64,000 nucleotides of DNA from Alviniconcha marisindica (taxonomy: Eukaryota > Mollusca > Gastropoda > Provannidae), in assembly GCA_018857735.1 (NCBI GenBank), contig JABMCL010000176.1, positions 179,501 through 243,500 of the forward strand. Direction: 5' to 3'. Each line of letters starts with the position of its first letter. Within the stretch, counting starts at the first letter, position 1. The notes below the pieces were generated by a model, which saw nothing but the letters and a program-made list of their open reading frames with translations, was not told the origin of the DNA and ran no database searches. This document shows positions 36,955 through 50,115 of this stretch, one piece after another. The translations under genes and the position numbers were made by a program.

Positions 36955-37205
36955 CTGTGGACTCTACCACTCATGTGACTGTGAAATGGGCTGCAACACG
37001 CACAAACTTCCTCCTGGCATGCTGCTGTGGACTCTACCACTCACGTGACTGTGAAGCAGGACTCTACCACTCACGTGACTGTGAAGCAGGACTCTACCAC
37101 TCACGTGACTGTGAAGCAGGACTCCGCCGCTGACGTGACTGTGAAGCAAGACTACCGCTGACGTGACTGTGAAACAGGACTCCGCCGTTCACGTGACTGT
37201 GAAGC
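36955..37205 (-). repeat. About 30-bp repeat carrying donor-like sites
   Basis: On the minus strand units read TTCACAGTCACGTGAGTGGT, containing CAC|GTGAGT. Some copies also end in CCACAGCAGCATG, matching the acceptor and start of the long ORF. Confidence 0.85.
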
Positions 37206-37315
37206 AGACAGGAAGAGGCCCAAAGCGCCTCCCTGGGCCTTTGCCCTTCATTTCACTGTCGTCGGCTGGATCGTGCTCCGACTTGTGGTGAGTGAGCTGC
37301 TCGCACTTGGCTCTG
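37193..37315 (-). CDS. Candidate upstream exon of the RVTF-motif gene
   Basis: A minus-strand stretch preceded by ACCTGCAG encodes KCEQLTHHKSEHDPADDSEM and then KGKGPGRRFGPLPVCFTV. It ends at a possible donor CAC|GTGAAC. Joined to the acceptor CAGCAG|CATGG at 36952, the phase is consistent and runs into the ATG of the long ORF. The implied intron (about 240 bp) consists of 30-bp repeats each containing a copy of this donor. No homology is known to me. Confidence 0.3.
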
Positions 37316-37767
37316 CTGCAGGTGCTGTGTGGGTGGGGGTGGGATGCAGAGGTGACACTGTCCACCGCACGTTGCTTACACACATGGTGTAGGTCGCAAG
37401 GGGAAGAGCCTTTGGTCGTTCATGTCTGTCACGTCATCAAATACCTGCACACAGACAGAAAGGTACAGTTCAGTACAATACGACACCACTTTATCCAAAC
37501 AGTACGACACATCACTTTACTGTCTCTGTGTAGAGAAATTACTCCCGAAAAAAAAGGAAAAAAAAATCAAGAAAGAAAAAAAAGTGAAGAAGGATGGACT
37601 ATATTTGCCAGGGATATTCAATTGTGCACACAAATTTGTCTTCATAACGTTCCGTTCATAACTTGCATTAAAAAAAAAGGGGGGGGGGGGGGAAGGAAAA
37701 AGGTACACAACAGTATAGCTGTAAACGGTCGGTGGAAGTAGCAGGTTGGAGGCAGGCAACAACAACA

Positions 37768-38093
37768 GTAAGTAAGTAAACATGGTGCTTAACGTCCACA
37801 GAAACCACAAGGCTTATTAGGGACGGGGAGAAGGGGGAAGGGGGTACGGAGGTGGGGGGAAGAGGGAGATTATATACCTATCGCTACACTGTCGCCACCG
37901 GAATGACTTCTGCATTAAGGTGGGCAGCGATGAGAGCTATTTTAATGTTTCAGTAGGAAGTGATGGACAAAGTCACAGGAAAGTGTCCACAAACCACAAC
38001 CTTTTTGAAGAGAAAGGAGAGCCGAAGCGGTATCGAACCGAGGTCCTTCCGCTTACCAGCCTAACGCCTTACCGCTGGGCCAAACCGGCTCTC
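37768..38093 (-). mobile_element. tRNA-derived SINE, family A
   Basis: On the minus strand: head GAGCCGGTTTGGCCCAGCGG (A box), GGTTCGATACC (B box), a body with CATTAAAATAGCTC, and tail TAATAAGCCTTGTGG...GTTAAGCACCATG. Confidence 0.85.
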
Positions 38094-38434
38094 CGGCAAC
38101 AACAAACGAGCCACAGCCAGATATTCCTGTTTTCTTTTTCTTTTCGGATGGTGTCTACGAGAGGCAGTTGGTGTTGCCTCTCGCTTTCTCTCGCGCTCTC
38201 ACACCCACCTCTAGTGACGTCCAAAATAAACACGTAAAACACACGTAATTTTTTTGTATTACAATTAAATGACGTCCACACACAAAAGCAGAAAAAGCTA
38301 GTGACATTGACAGAGTGACGTACAGTGCAGATGCACTCGGTTACATCAGCAATGTATAAACAGTGAAAAATAAATTTAATTCAAACAATTTACCAGTGCC
38401 ATTCGTGCAATGTAGGCCCTAATCTAGATAGGTA

Positions 38435-38436
<2 letters not shown>

Positions 38437-38508
<72 letters not shown>
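38437..38508. repeat. (CA)n microsatellite
   Basis: About 36 perfect CA units. Confidence 0.97.
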
Positions 38509-38509
<1 letters not shown>

Positions 38510-38867
38510 TACATGTCTAGGCAGTTCTGTACGGACGGAACGAAAGAGCTGTGTCTTGGTTCCGGAGTGAGACACTGCTGCCGAAGAGCGGCATCCTGGG
38601 ATAGTGTGTGTGGAGGAACCGACAACACAGTGTGTATTTATAGGGCTCGTCTCGTAAAAAGAGCAAGCAGTCTCCACTGTTGCAGAAAGGCAACGACCGT
38701 TCAAAACGCAGCAATTCCCAACAGAACGCGTACCCAAAGTTGAGTGCAACCCGAATCGCAAAGCTCTAAAATGTACCTATAAAAATTAGCACGCATGTAT
38801 TCTCATTTGTTTCATACAAATTCGCTGACGTAGCTCAACACAGTAAGCCTTCTTCTGTAAATGCCAC

Positions 38868-39375
38868 CTATCAGTCAGCCAGTACACCTATCAGTCAACC
38901 AGTACACCTATTACATAATCAGCCAGTACACCTATCAATCAGCCAGCACACCAATCACTCAGCCAGTACACCTATCACTCAGCCAGTGCACCTATCAATC
39001 AGCCAGTGCACCTATCAATCAGCCAGTACACCTATCAATCAGTCAGCCAGTACACCTATCCATCAGCCAGTACACCTATTACTCAGTCATCCAGTACACC
39101 TATCAATCAGCCAGCACACCTATCACTCAGCCAGTACACCTATCACACAGTCAGCCAGTACACCTATCAATCAGCCAGTGTACCTATCAATCAGCCAGTA
39201 ACCTATCAATCAGCCAGTACACCTATCAATCAGTCAGCCAGTACACCTATCAATCAGCCAGTACACCTATCAATCAGCCTAGTACATCGATCAGTCAGCT
39301 AGTACACCTATCAATCAGTCAGTACATCTATCAGTCAGCCAGTACACCTATGAGTCAGCCAATAAATGAGTCAAT
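38868..39375. repeat. About 20-bp minisatellite
   Basis: CAGTACACCTATCAATCAGC units, about 25 copies. Confidence 0.95.
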
Positions 39376-40714
39376 CAGTCAACGTGCTGGCACATGTCCA
39401 CACTCAGAGCGCGCACCATTCCAGTGACGGTGACAAACACATGTCCTGCACACAGGACTACAGCATTTCCGGGTCCTCACAGATTGCTTTTGCACTGGGT
39501 CCGTATTCGGGGGTAGTGTGGTCTAAGCGAATGACGAAAAGTGAATCCGTTGGATGAAATGGACTGACGAGGAGAGATCGGTCTGTTCAATCGAGTCAAG
39601 TAATGGAATCCACTCTCTCCGTCCTTTGGCTGGAGCCATGCGCTGTTCACTTACACCCACCTCGCGCCAGTCGGCCGTCTGTCGCCACCCTCCAGTGCCA
39701 CAGCCACGTAGCAAGGAGGCGGGCCCGTTACAGATTTCTCCGGAGTCAAATTCTGTGCAGATTCTACGAAAGTCCTTCGGATGAGACTACAAACCGAAGT
39801 CCCCGTGTGTATTCACAGGCAGAAAGATCACTTACGTTAAAGACTCTGTAGTCCATGTCAGATTCGGTGGATTGTTGAAACACTAAAACAACCCACCAGT
39901 CACTACTATATATATACATGGCGCTGTTAAAAGCTGTCAATGATAAGAAGAAGAAGAATAACAATGCACTCAGCTCGAGTTACCTACCTCCTGGCAAAAC
40001 CGTGCCACTCACGGAACTGACACAGAACAACTTCTCGTTCTAGAAATGTTTCACGCGACCGTGACAAAAAGACCATTCTGTCCTCCAACACGAAGGATTT
40101 GAGAAAAGTGGTTTCATTATAATTATTATAGTGTAGGCGCGCGAGAGACGCGCGCAGAAGTAAGCAGTGTTCATTCACTTTCTGTGACCCGGAGTTGAAC
40201 GTCTTGTTCCCGGACCAGGACCGGCACCTACCCGTCACAAAGCGGTACAGCACAGGCCGAGTCGTCCCGCCACCCCTCGCTGCTTTCCATTCCGCTGTGA
40301 AGATCGAAGTGTCTGAGAGTCTTAATGGGTACCCCTTAGCGCACGAAGCAATTCAGTGCGCGCTTAGACTCGTCATAATAGATTCAGTTCAAAGCGTTCG
40401 CTGTTGCCGCCAATAGCCTGGAGTATAGCGCATGAAGCGTACATAATATGTAGACGTTTTTTTTTCCCTTCCGTCACCCGAAGACTACAAGAAGAAGGGA
40501 AAAAAGGGCGGTTTGTCGTCTGGCTGACAGTTGAGCGGCAGACGGCCGAGCCGGGTGTTGAGAGGTGTAGGTGTGACGAGAACCCCTGATTACCGCAGGT
40601 GTTTTACACGCCCTGAAACAATGGCGCTGAAACCGGGCACTGGCCGCCAAGGCGCTGTGGGAAAAGAACGGACTGGATAAGGCACTCGGCCAACTCTCTG
40701 ACACAACAGTGTCG

Positions 40715-40753
40715 GGGGGGGGGGGGGAGGGGGGGGGACAGAGGACAGAGAGG

Positions 40754-40818
<65 letters not shown>

Positions 40819-40960
40819 TCAAAAACTTTATTTACAAGGATTATTTTAGGTTCAGTCAAAAACCTGTCTAACAACTAGTCCTTGCTAAGCTACTAATTGA
40901 GTAGATATCAAATTACAGGCATTATTTATATCCATGTAGGTATGAATGAGTGAGTGAAAC

Positions 40961-41047
<87 letters not shown>

Positions 41048-41076
41048 CTTTATTTACGAGGGTATTAGATAAGCAT

Positions 41077-41130
<54 letters not shown>
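40715..41130. repeat. Poly-G, (GA)n and (CA)n microsatellite cluster
   Basis: G run near 40715, (GA)n at 40757-40816 and 40963-41042, (CA)n at 41077-41130. Confidence 0.95.
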
Positions 41131-41133
<3 letters not shown>

Positions 41134-41874
41134 TATATATATATATATGATTCTGTACATCCAGCCCTAGCTGGAGAGAGAGAGACAGAGAGAGAGAGAC
41201 AGACATACACAGGAAACAGACACAGAGAGAGACAGAGACTGAAAGAGAGAGAGAGAGAATCGGTCTTTAAGCACAGGTCGGACGGTCGTGACTGATCCAC
41301 AGCCGACAGGCTGATCACAGCACACTGTAAGCAGACCTCTCACAGATAACAAGTTTGCCATGGTTGCCGTCGACAGTCGCTGTGACTTTCTCCCCCACTC
41401 TACAGTTCACACTTACCTGCACGCCTCACCTGAGACACTCACCCGCTGTCTGTCTCTGCTCTCTGGGACCGTGATCGATTTTGTCCCTTCACAGATTGAT
41501 TTCTGTATTATCTGAGTCCCGATAGTGCATTCCAGTGATAGACTGTACGTGTTATTAAAGGTGGTGTCACCGCGGTGATGGGATGGTATTTAGTGTGTGC
41601 GACATCATCCGTTACTACCCTACCCTCTGTGTTTACCGCCTTACCATCAGACCCTAATGAAATCTGCCGTTGGCCTCTCATTGTGCTGCCTACCCTTTCA
41701 TATGGTAATGCAATAAGCCGGAGTCAGTTTAACCCTTCGAGGATTACTTACAAGTACTGACTTATTTCTTTCATAAAGTGGTGAAGTGTGCTCACTGCCT
41801 CTGGCCCTGGACTGGCATACACATTGCCGGCTTACAGGCTGAAGTGTGTGGGCTTGTCACACGTCTACACTAGC

Positions 41875-42290
41875 TCCACAGCCTGGTCAGGACAGCAAAC
41901 ACACCAGTTCCTGGGGCCAAGACTGGACCTCAAGTGTCTGGTCAGGACAGCAAACACACCAGTTCCTGGGGCCAAGACTGGACCTCTACCACCTGGTCAA
42001 GACAGCAAACACACCAGTTCCTGGTGGCCAAGACTGGACCTCAAGTGTCTGGTCAGGACAGCAAACACACCAGTTCCTGGGGCCAAGACTGGACCTCAAG
42101 TGTCTGGTCAGGACAGCAAACACACCAGTTCCTGTGGCCAAGACTGGACCTCAAGTGTCTGGTCAGGACAGCAAACACACCAGTTCCTGGGGCCAAGACT
42201 GGAACTCTACCACCTGGTCAAGACAGCAAACACACCAGTTCCTGGGGCCAAGACTGGACCTCTGGCCCAACAACCCGCTCAAGACAGCAA
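41875..42290. repeat. 55-bp minisatellite
   Basis: About eight copies with CCAGTTCCTGGGGCCAAGAC, ending just before a SINE. Confidence 0.95.
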
Positions 42291-42358
42291 ATAAACACCC
42301 CCGTACTCCAGCTCCAAAGGCCTGCATTCATAACAGCAGACACACCAGTTCTCGGGGT

Positions 42359-42670
42359 GTGAGCCGGTTTGGCCCAGCGGTAAGGCGGTAGGCTGGTAAG
42401 CGGAAGGACCTCGGTTCGATACCGCTTCGGCTCTCCTTCTCTTCAGAAAGGTGTGGTTTGGGACACTGTCCTTGACTTTGTCCATCACTTCCTACTGCAA
42501 CATTAAAATGGCTCTCATCGCTGCCCATCTTAATGCAGAATCATTCTGGTGGTGACAGTGTAGCGATAGGTATATATATAATCTCCCTCTTCCCCCACCT
42601 CCATACCCCCTTCCCCCCGTCCCTAATAAGCCTCACGGTTTCTGTGGACGTTAAGCACCATGTTTACTTA
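42359..42670 (+). mobile_element. tRNA-derived SINE, family A
   Basis: Same head with A and B boxes, body and tail as at 37768, here on the plus strand. Confidence 0.88.
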
Positions 42671-42699
42671 ATTCTAGGGCCAAGATTCAGTACCGTTCC

Positions 42700-43640
42700 C
42701 AACTAACACAGCGCTGGAAACGACCTGGATGGTGCAATATGACGTCACACCAAGCTTAGGGCAGGTTGACGACATAACTGGTCCTTCCCGGATCAAAGCG
42801 TCACCAACCGAGTGTAAACAAACTTTTCTTAAACCAACTGTCCGTCAATACATCCGCGAAACAACGACAACAAACTGAAGTCACAACACTGACTTCCATC
42901 AAGAAGAAAACTTCTCGCTGAACAGGATGTTGAACTGGCCTTTTTCTCTTCTCCGCGAACAGTCCCAGAAGCTGTTTCGGTTGATTTGAGTTGTTCGTAC
43001 GACAGCCTACGTCAGCGTCAGTGTCTAACCTAAAAAACGTCGTTAAATTCGCTGCCAGCGTCCGCTTGGGACTCACCTGTTGACGCTAGGTCTTGGTGCC
43101 AGACAATCCGCCCTTTGTAGTCAGCGAGACACCGACCCCTTCGCGACCACACCATTCCAAGACAGTGGGTGTGAACAAGCAGACTTAGAGAGGTTCCTTG
43201 TCCCAGTTTAAAAGGCCCGAGTTGTAATGTTAGCGGTAATGTTACTCCTTGTGGTAACGAGGCCTGAACGAGGGTCCGAGAGGGCCCCATGCAGTCACCG
43301 CGGAGGCCGTGTGTCGCGTTACGGCGTGGCCCACAGCAGACCTCTGCCCAGACTGGAGTGCAGTGCCGGCCTGAGTGCTGTGCAAAGTCGTAAGGAAAAC
43401 ATCGCCGCCACAACGGCCTTTGGCTTGTTTAAGAGTGCTCAGTGTTGACTCTTGGTTAGTGTGCCGGAGGCTTGTAGACGACACTGGTGTAGTCTTCAGG
43501 TGATTAAGGATCGAACGTGGCCTACTGCGCTATGCCATTGTCACTTGCGTGTGATCTCCATCGTGATTCATTACGCCGAAGGACAAACCTGAGGTGTCTA
43601 TATGTGTATAGTCTTATTTTTGGAGATTTATTTCCGATTA
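42700..43640. other. Single-copy intergenic stretch
   Basis: Open frames exist on both strands (for example 43030-43413 minus), but none resembles a protein I know and no splice context supports them. Confidence 0.5.
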
Positions 43641-44038
43641 TCTACAATTGCCCCCCCCCCCCCCCCCCCCCCCCACCGCCTACCCACCCCAAAACAACAA
43701 AAACATTTTTATTTTTTTTAGTAATTTGCATACGCATGAACTGATTGGCTCTGACCGATGTGTGTTGCAGTAACTCTAATCGATTCCGCGGCCAAGACAA
43801 TGCCACACGACAGCTTCAACACAATCCCTCGTTAGCATGCTAATGACTTTGCTCGGCCACTCGGACACTGGTCAGAAGGAAGAAGGACGTGGGGGTTGAT
43901 GGAGGGGGAGGGGGAATGGGGGGGGGGGACGAGGGGGGGGGGGGGGGGGGTCGAGTCATGACTACTGATCGGCATAGACACCGGCTTGTCCCGTCTGCTT
44001 ACACTGCCCTATAACACCGTACAGTGTTCATCGTGTGT

Positions 44039-44350
44039 GTGAGCCGGTGTGGCCTGGCGGTAAGGCGGTAGGCTGGTAAGCGGAGGTACCTCGGTTCGAA
44101 TCCGCTTCGGCTCTCCTTTCTCTTCGAAAGTTGTCATCTGTGGACACTGTCTTGTGACTTTGTCCTTCACAATTAATGAAACATTAAAATGGCTCTGATC
44201 GCTGCCCATCTTAATGCCGGTGTCATTCTGGTGGTTGTAGTGTAGCGATAGATATAATCTCCCTCTCCCCCCCCCCCCCCCCACCTCCGTACCCCCTTCC
44301 CCCTTCCTATTAAGCCTTACGGATTCTGTGGACGTTAAGCACCATGTTTA
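44039..44350 (+). mobile_element. tRNA-derived SINE, family A
   Basis: Full-length-looking copy with GGTTCGAATCC as the B box and a poly-C run in the body. Confidence 0.88.
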
Positions 44351-44734
44351 CATCGTATGTCTTCTGCACTGCCGCATAATGCTGTACCGTGTTCATCGCA
44401 CTGCCGTAGAACTCTGTACAGTGTTCGTCGTGTGTTAGCACTGTCTCCTGCACTGCCGTGTAACACTGTACAGTGTTCATCGTGTGCTAGCACTGTCTCC
44501 TGCATTACCGACACTTGACAGCAGCCTGTCGGTCGTGAGATGTGTTCGTGGTCGTGAGATGTGTTCAACGCCCAGAGATCTCGGGACGTGTAGTCTAGGC
44601 CTGTTCACAACTCCTGGCCCGTGACGTTGAGTAACCAAGTGCCGTAAACAGTAGGCTGCACGAGTCGTCCCGTTTTATGAGCGATACTTCCGTTGAAACA
44701 GCTACATGAAAGAGAAAGCGTGACGAACAACTTG

Positions 44735-45365
44735 ATACAACACCGTGAAACTCGATCAGCCAACACCGCGAAACTCAGTCAACCAACACCGCGAAACTCA
44801 ATCAACCAACACAGCTAAACTCAATCATCCAACACCGTTAAACTCAATCATCCAACACCGCTAAACTCAATCATCCAACACCGCTAAACTCAATCATCCA
44901 AGGCTAAACGTGGTACCGCTACACAAAATCAACCAGCACAGCTAAACTCAGCCAACCAGCACAGCTGAACTCAGTCAACCAGCTCAACTGAACTCAATCA
45001 ACCAGCACGGCTGAACTCAATCAACCAGCTCAACTGAACTCAATCAACCAGCACAGCTGAACTCAGTCAACAAGCACAGCTGAATTCAATCAACCTGCAC
45101 GGCTGAACTCAATCAACCAGCACGGCTGAACTCAGTCAACCAGCACAGCTGAACTCGGTCAACCAGCACAGCTGAATTCAATCAACATGCATGGCTGAAC
45201 TCAATCAACTTGCACGGCGGAACTCAGTCAACCAGCACAGCTAAAGTCAGTCAACCAGCACAGCTGAACTCAGTCAACCAGCACAGCTAAACTCGATCAA
45301 CCAGCATAGCTAAACTCAGTCAACCAGCTCAACTGAACTCAATCAACCGGTACGGCTGAGAACTC
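44735..45365. repeat. About 23-bp minisatellite
   Basis: CCAGCACAGCTGAACTCAGT units, about 27 copies, with a diverged left end. Confidence 0.95.
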
Positions 45366-45429
45366 CATCAACCACGGCCAAACAGCTGTGGCAGCGCTCA
45401 TGCATCGAAACACAAAGCAAAATATGGCA

Positions 45430-45770
45430 CGTGAAAAGGGCGTGAAAAAGGTGTGAAAATGATGTGCAAAAGGATGTGACAAGGATGTCAAAAGGGTGTG
45501 AAAAGAATGTGAAAAGGGTGTGAATAGGGTTTGAAAAGGATGTGAAAGGGGTGGAAAAGGGTGTGAATAGTGTAGGGATGGAAAGGGGTGGCGAATGGTG
45601 TAAGGGGTGGAAAAGGGTGTGAATAGTGTAAGGGGTGGAAAGGGGTGTGAATAGTGTAAGGGGTGGAAAAGGGTGTGAATAGTGTAAGGGGCGGAAAAGG
45701 GTGTGAATAGTGTAAGGGGTGAAAAAGGGTGTGAATAGTGTAAGGGGCGGAAAAGGGTGTGAATAGTGTT
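45430..45770. repeat. About 28-bp minisatellite
   Basis: GGGGTGGAAAAGGGTGTGAA units. Confidence 0.93.
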
Positions 45771-45910
45771 GAGGGCCGAGCTTCCAGAAGGTGGACGTTG
45801 CACGCACGGTGAGCAAATGTCCGGTGAGCACGTGTGTGTGCCCGTGGGGACTTGACGTAGCGGTAAACTGACCACACCGCACTGTCTTCACGGTGACGGC
45901 AGCGGTGTGA

Positions 45911-46075
45911 GTCATTTTAATGTTTCATTAATGAAGGGCGAAAAGCCGCAAGGCGGGGTCCTGTAGGCCACAATGTTTTACGAGAAGGGAAAACCAAAAC
46001 TCCGAGACTGGAACTGACGCCGAACCGTCTGCTCAGTTAGCGGCTATCGCTTTACCGCTGGGCCAAACCGGCTCA
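45911..46075 (-). mobile_element. Diverged 5' half of SINE family A
   Basis: The minus strand starts GAGCCGGTTTGGCCCAGCGG and ends in the CATTAAAATGACTC region. The B box is degraded. Confidence 0.7.
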
Positions 46076-46556
46076 GTGACCAGCGTCGTTTCCAGCAGCA
46101 GTTAAGTACCGAAACAAGTCTACGACGGTCACCGAGCCGCTTTACCGTAACTGTTGACCTGTACATTAAGTGGATCGAGATACCATCTGTTTCTCATTCC
46201 GCCCGTATTCCATTTCTCCACACTGAGTACATTAACTTCCCTGTGTGCGGTGCTGACCACCGTGTCCGCCGGACCGCAGTCCGTTCATGTTTAGACACCT
46301 GCCCGCGGTCACCCAGCTGGACACGGTAGCTGACGGAGGGGACGAAAATCAAACATCAACACGACGACCAAGTGCGGCGTACACCATGCGGGCTAGTGTA
46401 GTGTCCACACGCTTTCAGCTGATCGATGCGCGAGCAAAGGCCAGTGGACACGGCTTCCTACGGCAGTCACAGACCAAAAGGGCTCTCCCAGACGAAAACC
46501 CAACAGGAAAGAAAGCCAGGCGAGCAGGGCTAGCCAAATCTATCCCCGGCCATAAA

Positions 46557-46878
46557 TAAGTAAACACGGTGCTTAACGTCCACAGAAACCATGAGGCTTA
46601 TTAGGGACGGGGAGAAGGTGGGGGAAAGGGGTATGGAGGTTGGGGAAGAGGGAGATTATATACCTATCGCTACACTGTCACCACCAGAATGATTCCTGCA
46701 TTAAGATAGGCAGCGATGAGAGCCATTTTAATGTTTCAGTAGGAAGTGACGGACAAAGTCACAGGACAGTGTCCACAAACCACAACCTTTTTGAAGAGAA
46801 AGGCGAGCCGAAGCGGTATCGAACCGAGGTCCTTCCGCTTACCAGCCTAACGCCTTACCGCTAGGCCAAACCGGCTCA
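46557..46878 (-). mobile_element. tRNA-derived SINE, family A
   Basis: Full-length-looking inverted copy, closely similar to 37768-38093. Confidence 0.88.
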
Positions 46879-47369
46879 CGCCCGGCCATAATGCGTGGAC
46901 CTCCTTATATAGGTCCATGCCATAATGTGCGGGCTGTTTCGCTGTTTTGTGCACAACAGTCACAGACTGCAGACTCGCTGCTCGACAAAACGCTGATGAT
47001 TATAGAGAAAGCTTAATCTGGTACACACTTTCAGCAAATGAATGTCAGGTCTGTAAGCTTCCATCCAAACCAGTAAACCTAACACACAACAGTAATTCCG
47101 TGTCGGCACAGGCGTTGCAATTTTTGCTGATACAAAGTTAGATATTACACATAAAGCGGTTCTGTGTTTTTGGACTGTTTCGTCTCGTACATTAAAAAAA
47201 TATTTCAAGTCTTCAGATAAACATTTCTTTTATGTGGCGGGGACAGCTCAGTTGGCAGAGCAACCGACTGAAAAGCTGATGATGATGATGATGATGTTGT
47301 TGATGATGTGGAGCTTCATGTCCTCGGATGTCGGTTAATATATAAGGGACAAACTGTGACCGATGCGTG

Positions 47370-47470
47370 TGCATGGTTCAATGTTGCTTTACGTCCACAG
47401 AAACCGTAAGGGTCATTAGGACGGGGAGCCCAGGACGGCCAACTCGACTTTCACACAGCTCCCCAACTCT
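47370..47470 (-). mobile_element. SINE tail fragment, variant head
   Basis: An inverted copy of the GTGTGAAAGT...GTGGACGTAAAGC segment also present at 27610 and 51655. A tRNA-like head (GGACAGCTCAGTTGGCAGAG) occurs in opposite orientation at 47238. Confidence 0.55.
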
Positions 47471-47534
47471 GGAGACTGAAAAGCCGACATCAATAGCCTG
47501 TTGACCCGGGCTCAAGGCCCCGGTGCGGCAAGGG

Positions 47535-47987
47535 ATTTCCCCCAGTCAACTTGTAGTGCAGACTGGCCCTTTTCTGCCACAGTCAACTTGTAGTGCAGAC
47601 TGGCCCTTTTCTGCCACAGTCAACTTTTAGTGCAGACTGCCACAGTCAACTTGTAGTGCAGACTGGCCCTTTTCTGCCACAGTCAACTTGTAGTGCAGAC
47701 TGGCCCTTTTCTGCCACAGCCGTCAACTTGTAGTGCAGACTGGCCCTTTTCTGCCACAGTCAACTTGTAGTGCAGACTGGCCCTTTTCTGCCACAGTCAA
47801 CTTGTAGTGCAGACTGGCCCTTTTCTGCCACAGCCGTCAACTTGTAGTGCAGACTGGCCCTTTTCTGCCACAGTCAACTTGTAGTGCAGACTGGCCCTTT
47901 TCTGCCACAGCCGTCAACTTGTAGTGCAGACTGGCCCTTTTCTGCCACAGTCAACTTGTAGTGCAGACTGGCCCTTTTCTGCCACAG
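47535..47987. repeat. 37-bp minisatellite
   Basis: About 12 copies of CAGTCAACTTGTAGTGCAGA units. A three-base insertion variant recurs. Confidence 0.95.
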
Positions 47988-48269
47988 AGAAGTGCAAGAC
48001 GGCACCCTTGATAGCAGATGTCCATTTTACCTCTGTCGACTTCTCTCACGCTGGAGATTTACCTTAGTGTAGTCCTTTCGTTGTTGTTGAAAATTGTCGT
48101 TGGCACTGTGTTCAAACAGCATCACACAGTGCAGAAAGAATACAAATAACCTTTTAGCAGACAGTCTCTTTAGAACACACAAGAGTTGTCACTCAGTCTC
48201 TCTTTCCGACAAACGGTTCCAAACCGTTAAATTCCTACACGGCTGATCTGCCGTCTTTGGTTTCCGTGA

Positions 48270-48650
48270 ACAGGAGAGGGGCACAGCTGAGATGTTAGAG
48301 CACCAGGATCGTGATCCATATGGTCGCGGGTTTGAGTCCCGGCAGGAACCGAGGGAGAATTTTCCATGCCATGGTCAATTTTCTGTGCTGACTTATTTCG
48401 GTATGTAAAAGATCCCGGTTGTTTTGCCGAAAGTGCAGATGGCAGGTTACAGTTAAACATGCATGCACCCTACGTATGTGGCTTTACACAAAAGTGACGT
48501 GGCATGGTACGTGGTTGTATGGTATACACAGAACGCGCCGAGACGGCAGCAGTTTCACGTGGCACCAGCGATGTAACAACAAAACAGCGCTGTAAGTACA
48601 CCACTTCGGTGGATATTCAAAAGTGCTCTATAAAAAGCTAGACACTCATT
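48270..48650 (+). mobile_element. tRNA-derived SINE, family B
   Basis: Head CACAGCTGAGATGTTAGAGC (A box) and GGGTTTGAGTCCC (B box), then a body unlike family A. One copy only in the window. Confidence 0.6.
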
Positions 48651-48659
48651 TAGAATTAT

Positions 48660-49045
48660 ATGCGACTGACTGATCATACTGACCGATCGATTGACTGATT
48701 GACTGACAGACTGATCATACAGACCGACTGATTGACTGATCATACTGACCGATCGATTGACTGATCATACTGACCGATCAACTGACTGACTAATTGACTG
48801 ATCATACTGACCGATCGATTGACTGACTGACTGATCATGCTGACCGATCGATTAACTGACTGATTGATCACGCTGACCGATCGATTGACGTACTGACCGA
48901 TCGATTGACTGACTGATCATGCTGACCGATCGATTAACTGACTGATTGATCATGCTGACCGATCGATTGGCATACTGACCGACTGACTGACTGACTGATC
49001 ATGCTGACCGATCGATTGACATACTGACCGATCGATTGACTCAGT
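48660..49045. repeat. CTGACCGATCGATTGACTGA minisatellite
   Basis: Irregular units of about 20-35 bp built from GACTGA and GATCATACTGACC. Confidence 0.92.
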
Positions 49046-49374
49046 GATATCATCTGTCGTTTTTACTGACTGAAATGATGACAACAGTTTTTTGTTTTGT
49101 TTTTGTTATTGCTCGCGTAGGTGAATTGTCTGTTAATAATAAATGAATGTTATATAGTGATGATGGATATGATGATGTCACGGCGTCGTCGTCACTCGTC
49201 GACAAATAATTAAAACTTCGCCTGCATATAACCTGACCTTGTTATCGTCGTCTTTTGCACGTCAGTGTTACTGGCCTGTGCTGCCCATCCCTCTGTGAGC
49301 CAAACGACGAAAGACCGTGTGCTGCAGTTTCTGTGCCTTCGTTCTCAGAGCGAGCAGGGCTGCTTTCTCATCTC

Positions 49375-49825
49375 ACAGCCATCATTCACACAAAGCTGTA
49401 CTCACGTCAGACGCCTTGTTCACTATTCACACAAAGCTGTACTCACGTCAGACGCCTTGTTCACTATTCACACAAAGCCGGCTGTACTCACTTGCGGTAT
49501 CCCGTTCGGCACCACAATTCACACAAGGCTGTATTCAATTGAGGTACCTTGTTCAGTACAACCATTCACACAAAGCTGTATTCAGTTGCGGTATCCCGTT
49601 CAGCACCACAAATCACACAAAGCTGTATCCACCTGTGGTATCCTGTTCAGCACAATTCACACAAAGCCGTATTCACTTGCGGTATCCTGTTCAGTGCAAC
49701 CATTCACACAATGCTGTATTCACTTGAGGTGCCTTTTTCAGCAACACCATCCACACAAAGCTGTGTTCATTTGAGGCAACGTGTTCAGCACCAACATTCA
49801 ACCAAAGCTGTGTTCACTTTCCGTT
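49375..49825. repeat. About 45-bp minisatellite
   Basis: TTCACACAAAGCTGTATTCA units, about ten copies. Confidence 0.92.
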
Positions 49826-49929
49826 ACCCTAGTCTTCCGCACGGTTGCCCGCAGTCATCTGGCAGTTTTCAAGATAGACCAGACCCTTCACTGATTTGAC
49901 TTTTGTCAAACCTACCGAATTCCGTAGCA

Positions 49930-50115
49930 GATAGTTCTCACTGCTAACACACAGTCTTGGTCAAGTCTAACGCTCTGTAGCAGTTCTCACTACTAACAGT
50001 CTTGGTCAAGTCTAACGCTCTGTAGCAGTTCTCACTACTAACAGTCTTGGTCAAGTCTAACGCTCTGTGGCAGTTCTCGCTACTAACACACAGTCTGGGT
50101 CAAACCTATCACTCT
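49930..50115. repeat. About 48-bp tandem repeat
   Basis: CTAACGCTCTGTAGCAGTTC units, four copies. Confidence 0.9.

Noticed and set aside
35826..37133. Plus-strand frames of 435 and 368 codons opposite the RVTF ORF
   Set aside because: Typical GC-rich antisense shadows; the composition and motifs make sense only on the minus strand.
42359..42440. Functional tRNA gene
   Set aside because: A and B boxes are present, but the cloverleaf is degenerate and the sequence continues into a SINE body shared by other copies.
46287..46559. 90-codon plus-strand frame
   Set aside because: Ends at a SINE boundary, with no homology or splice context.
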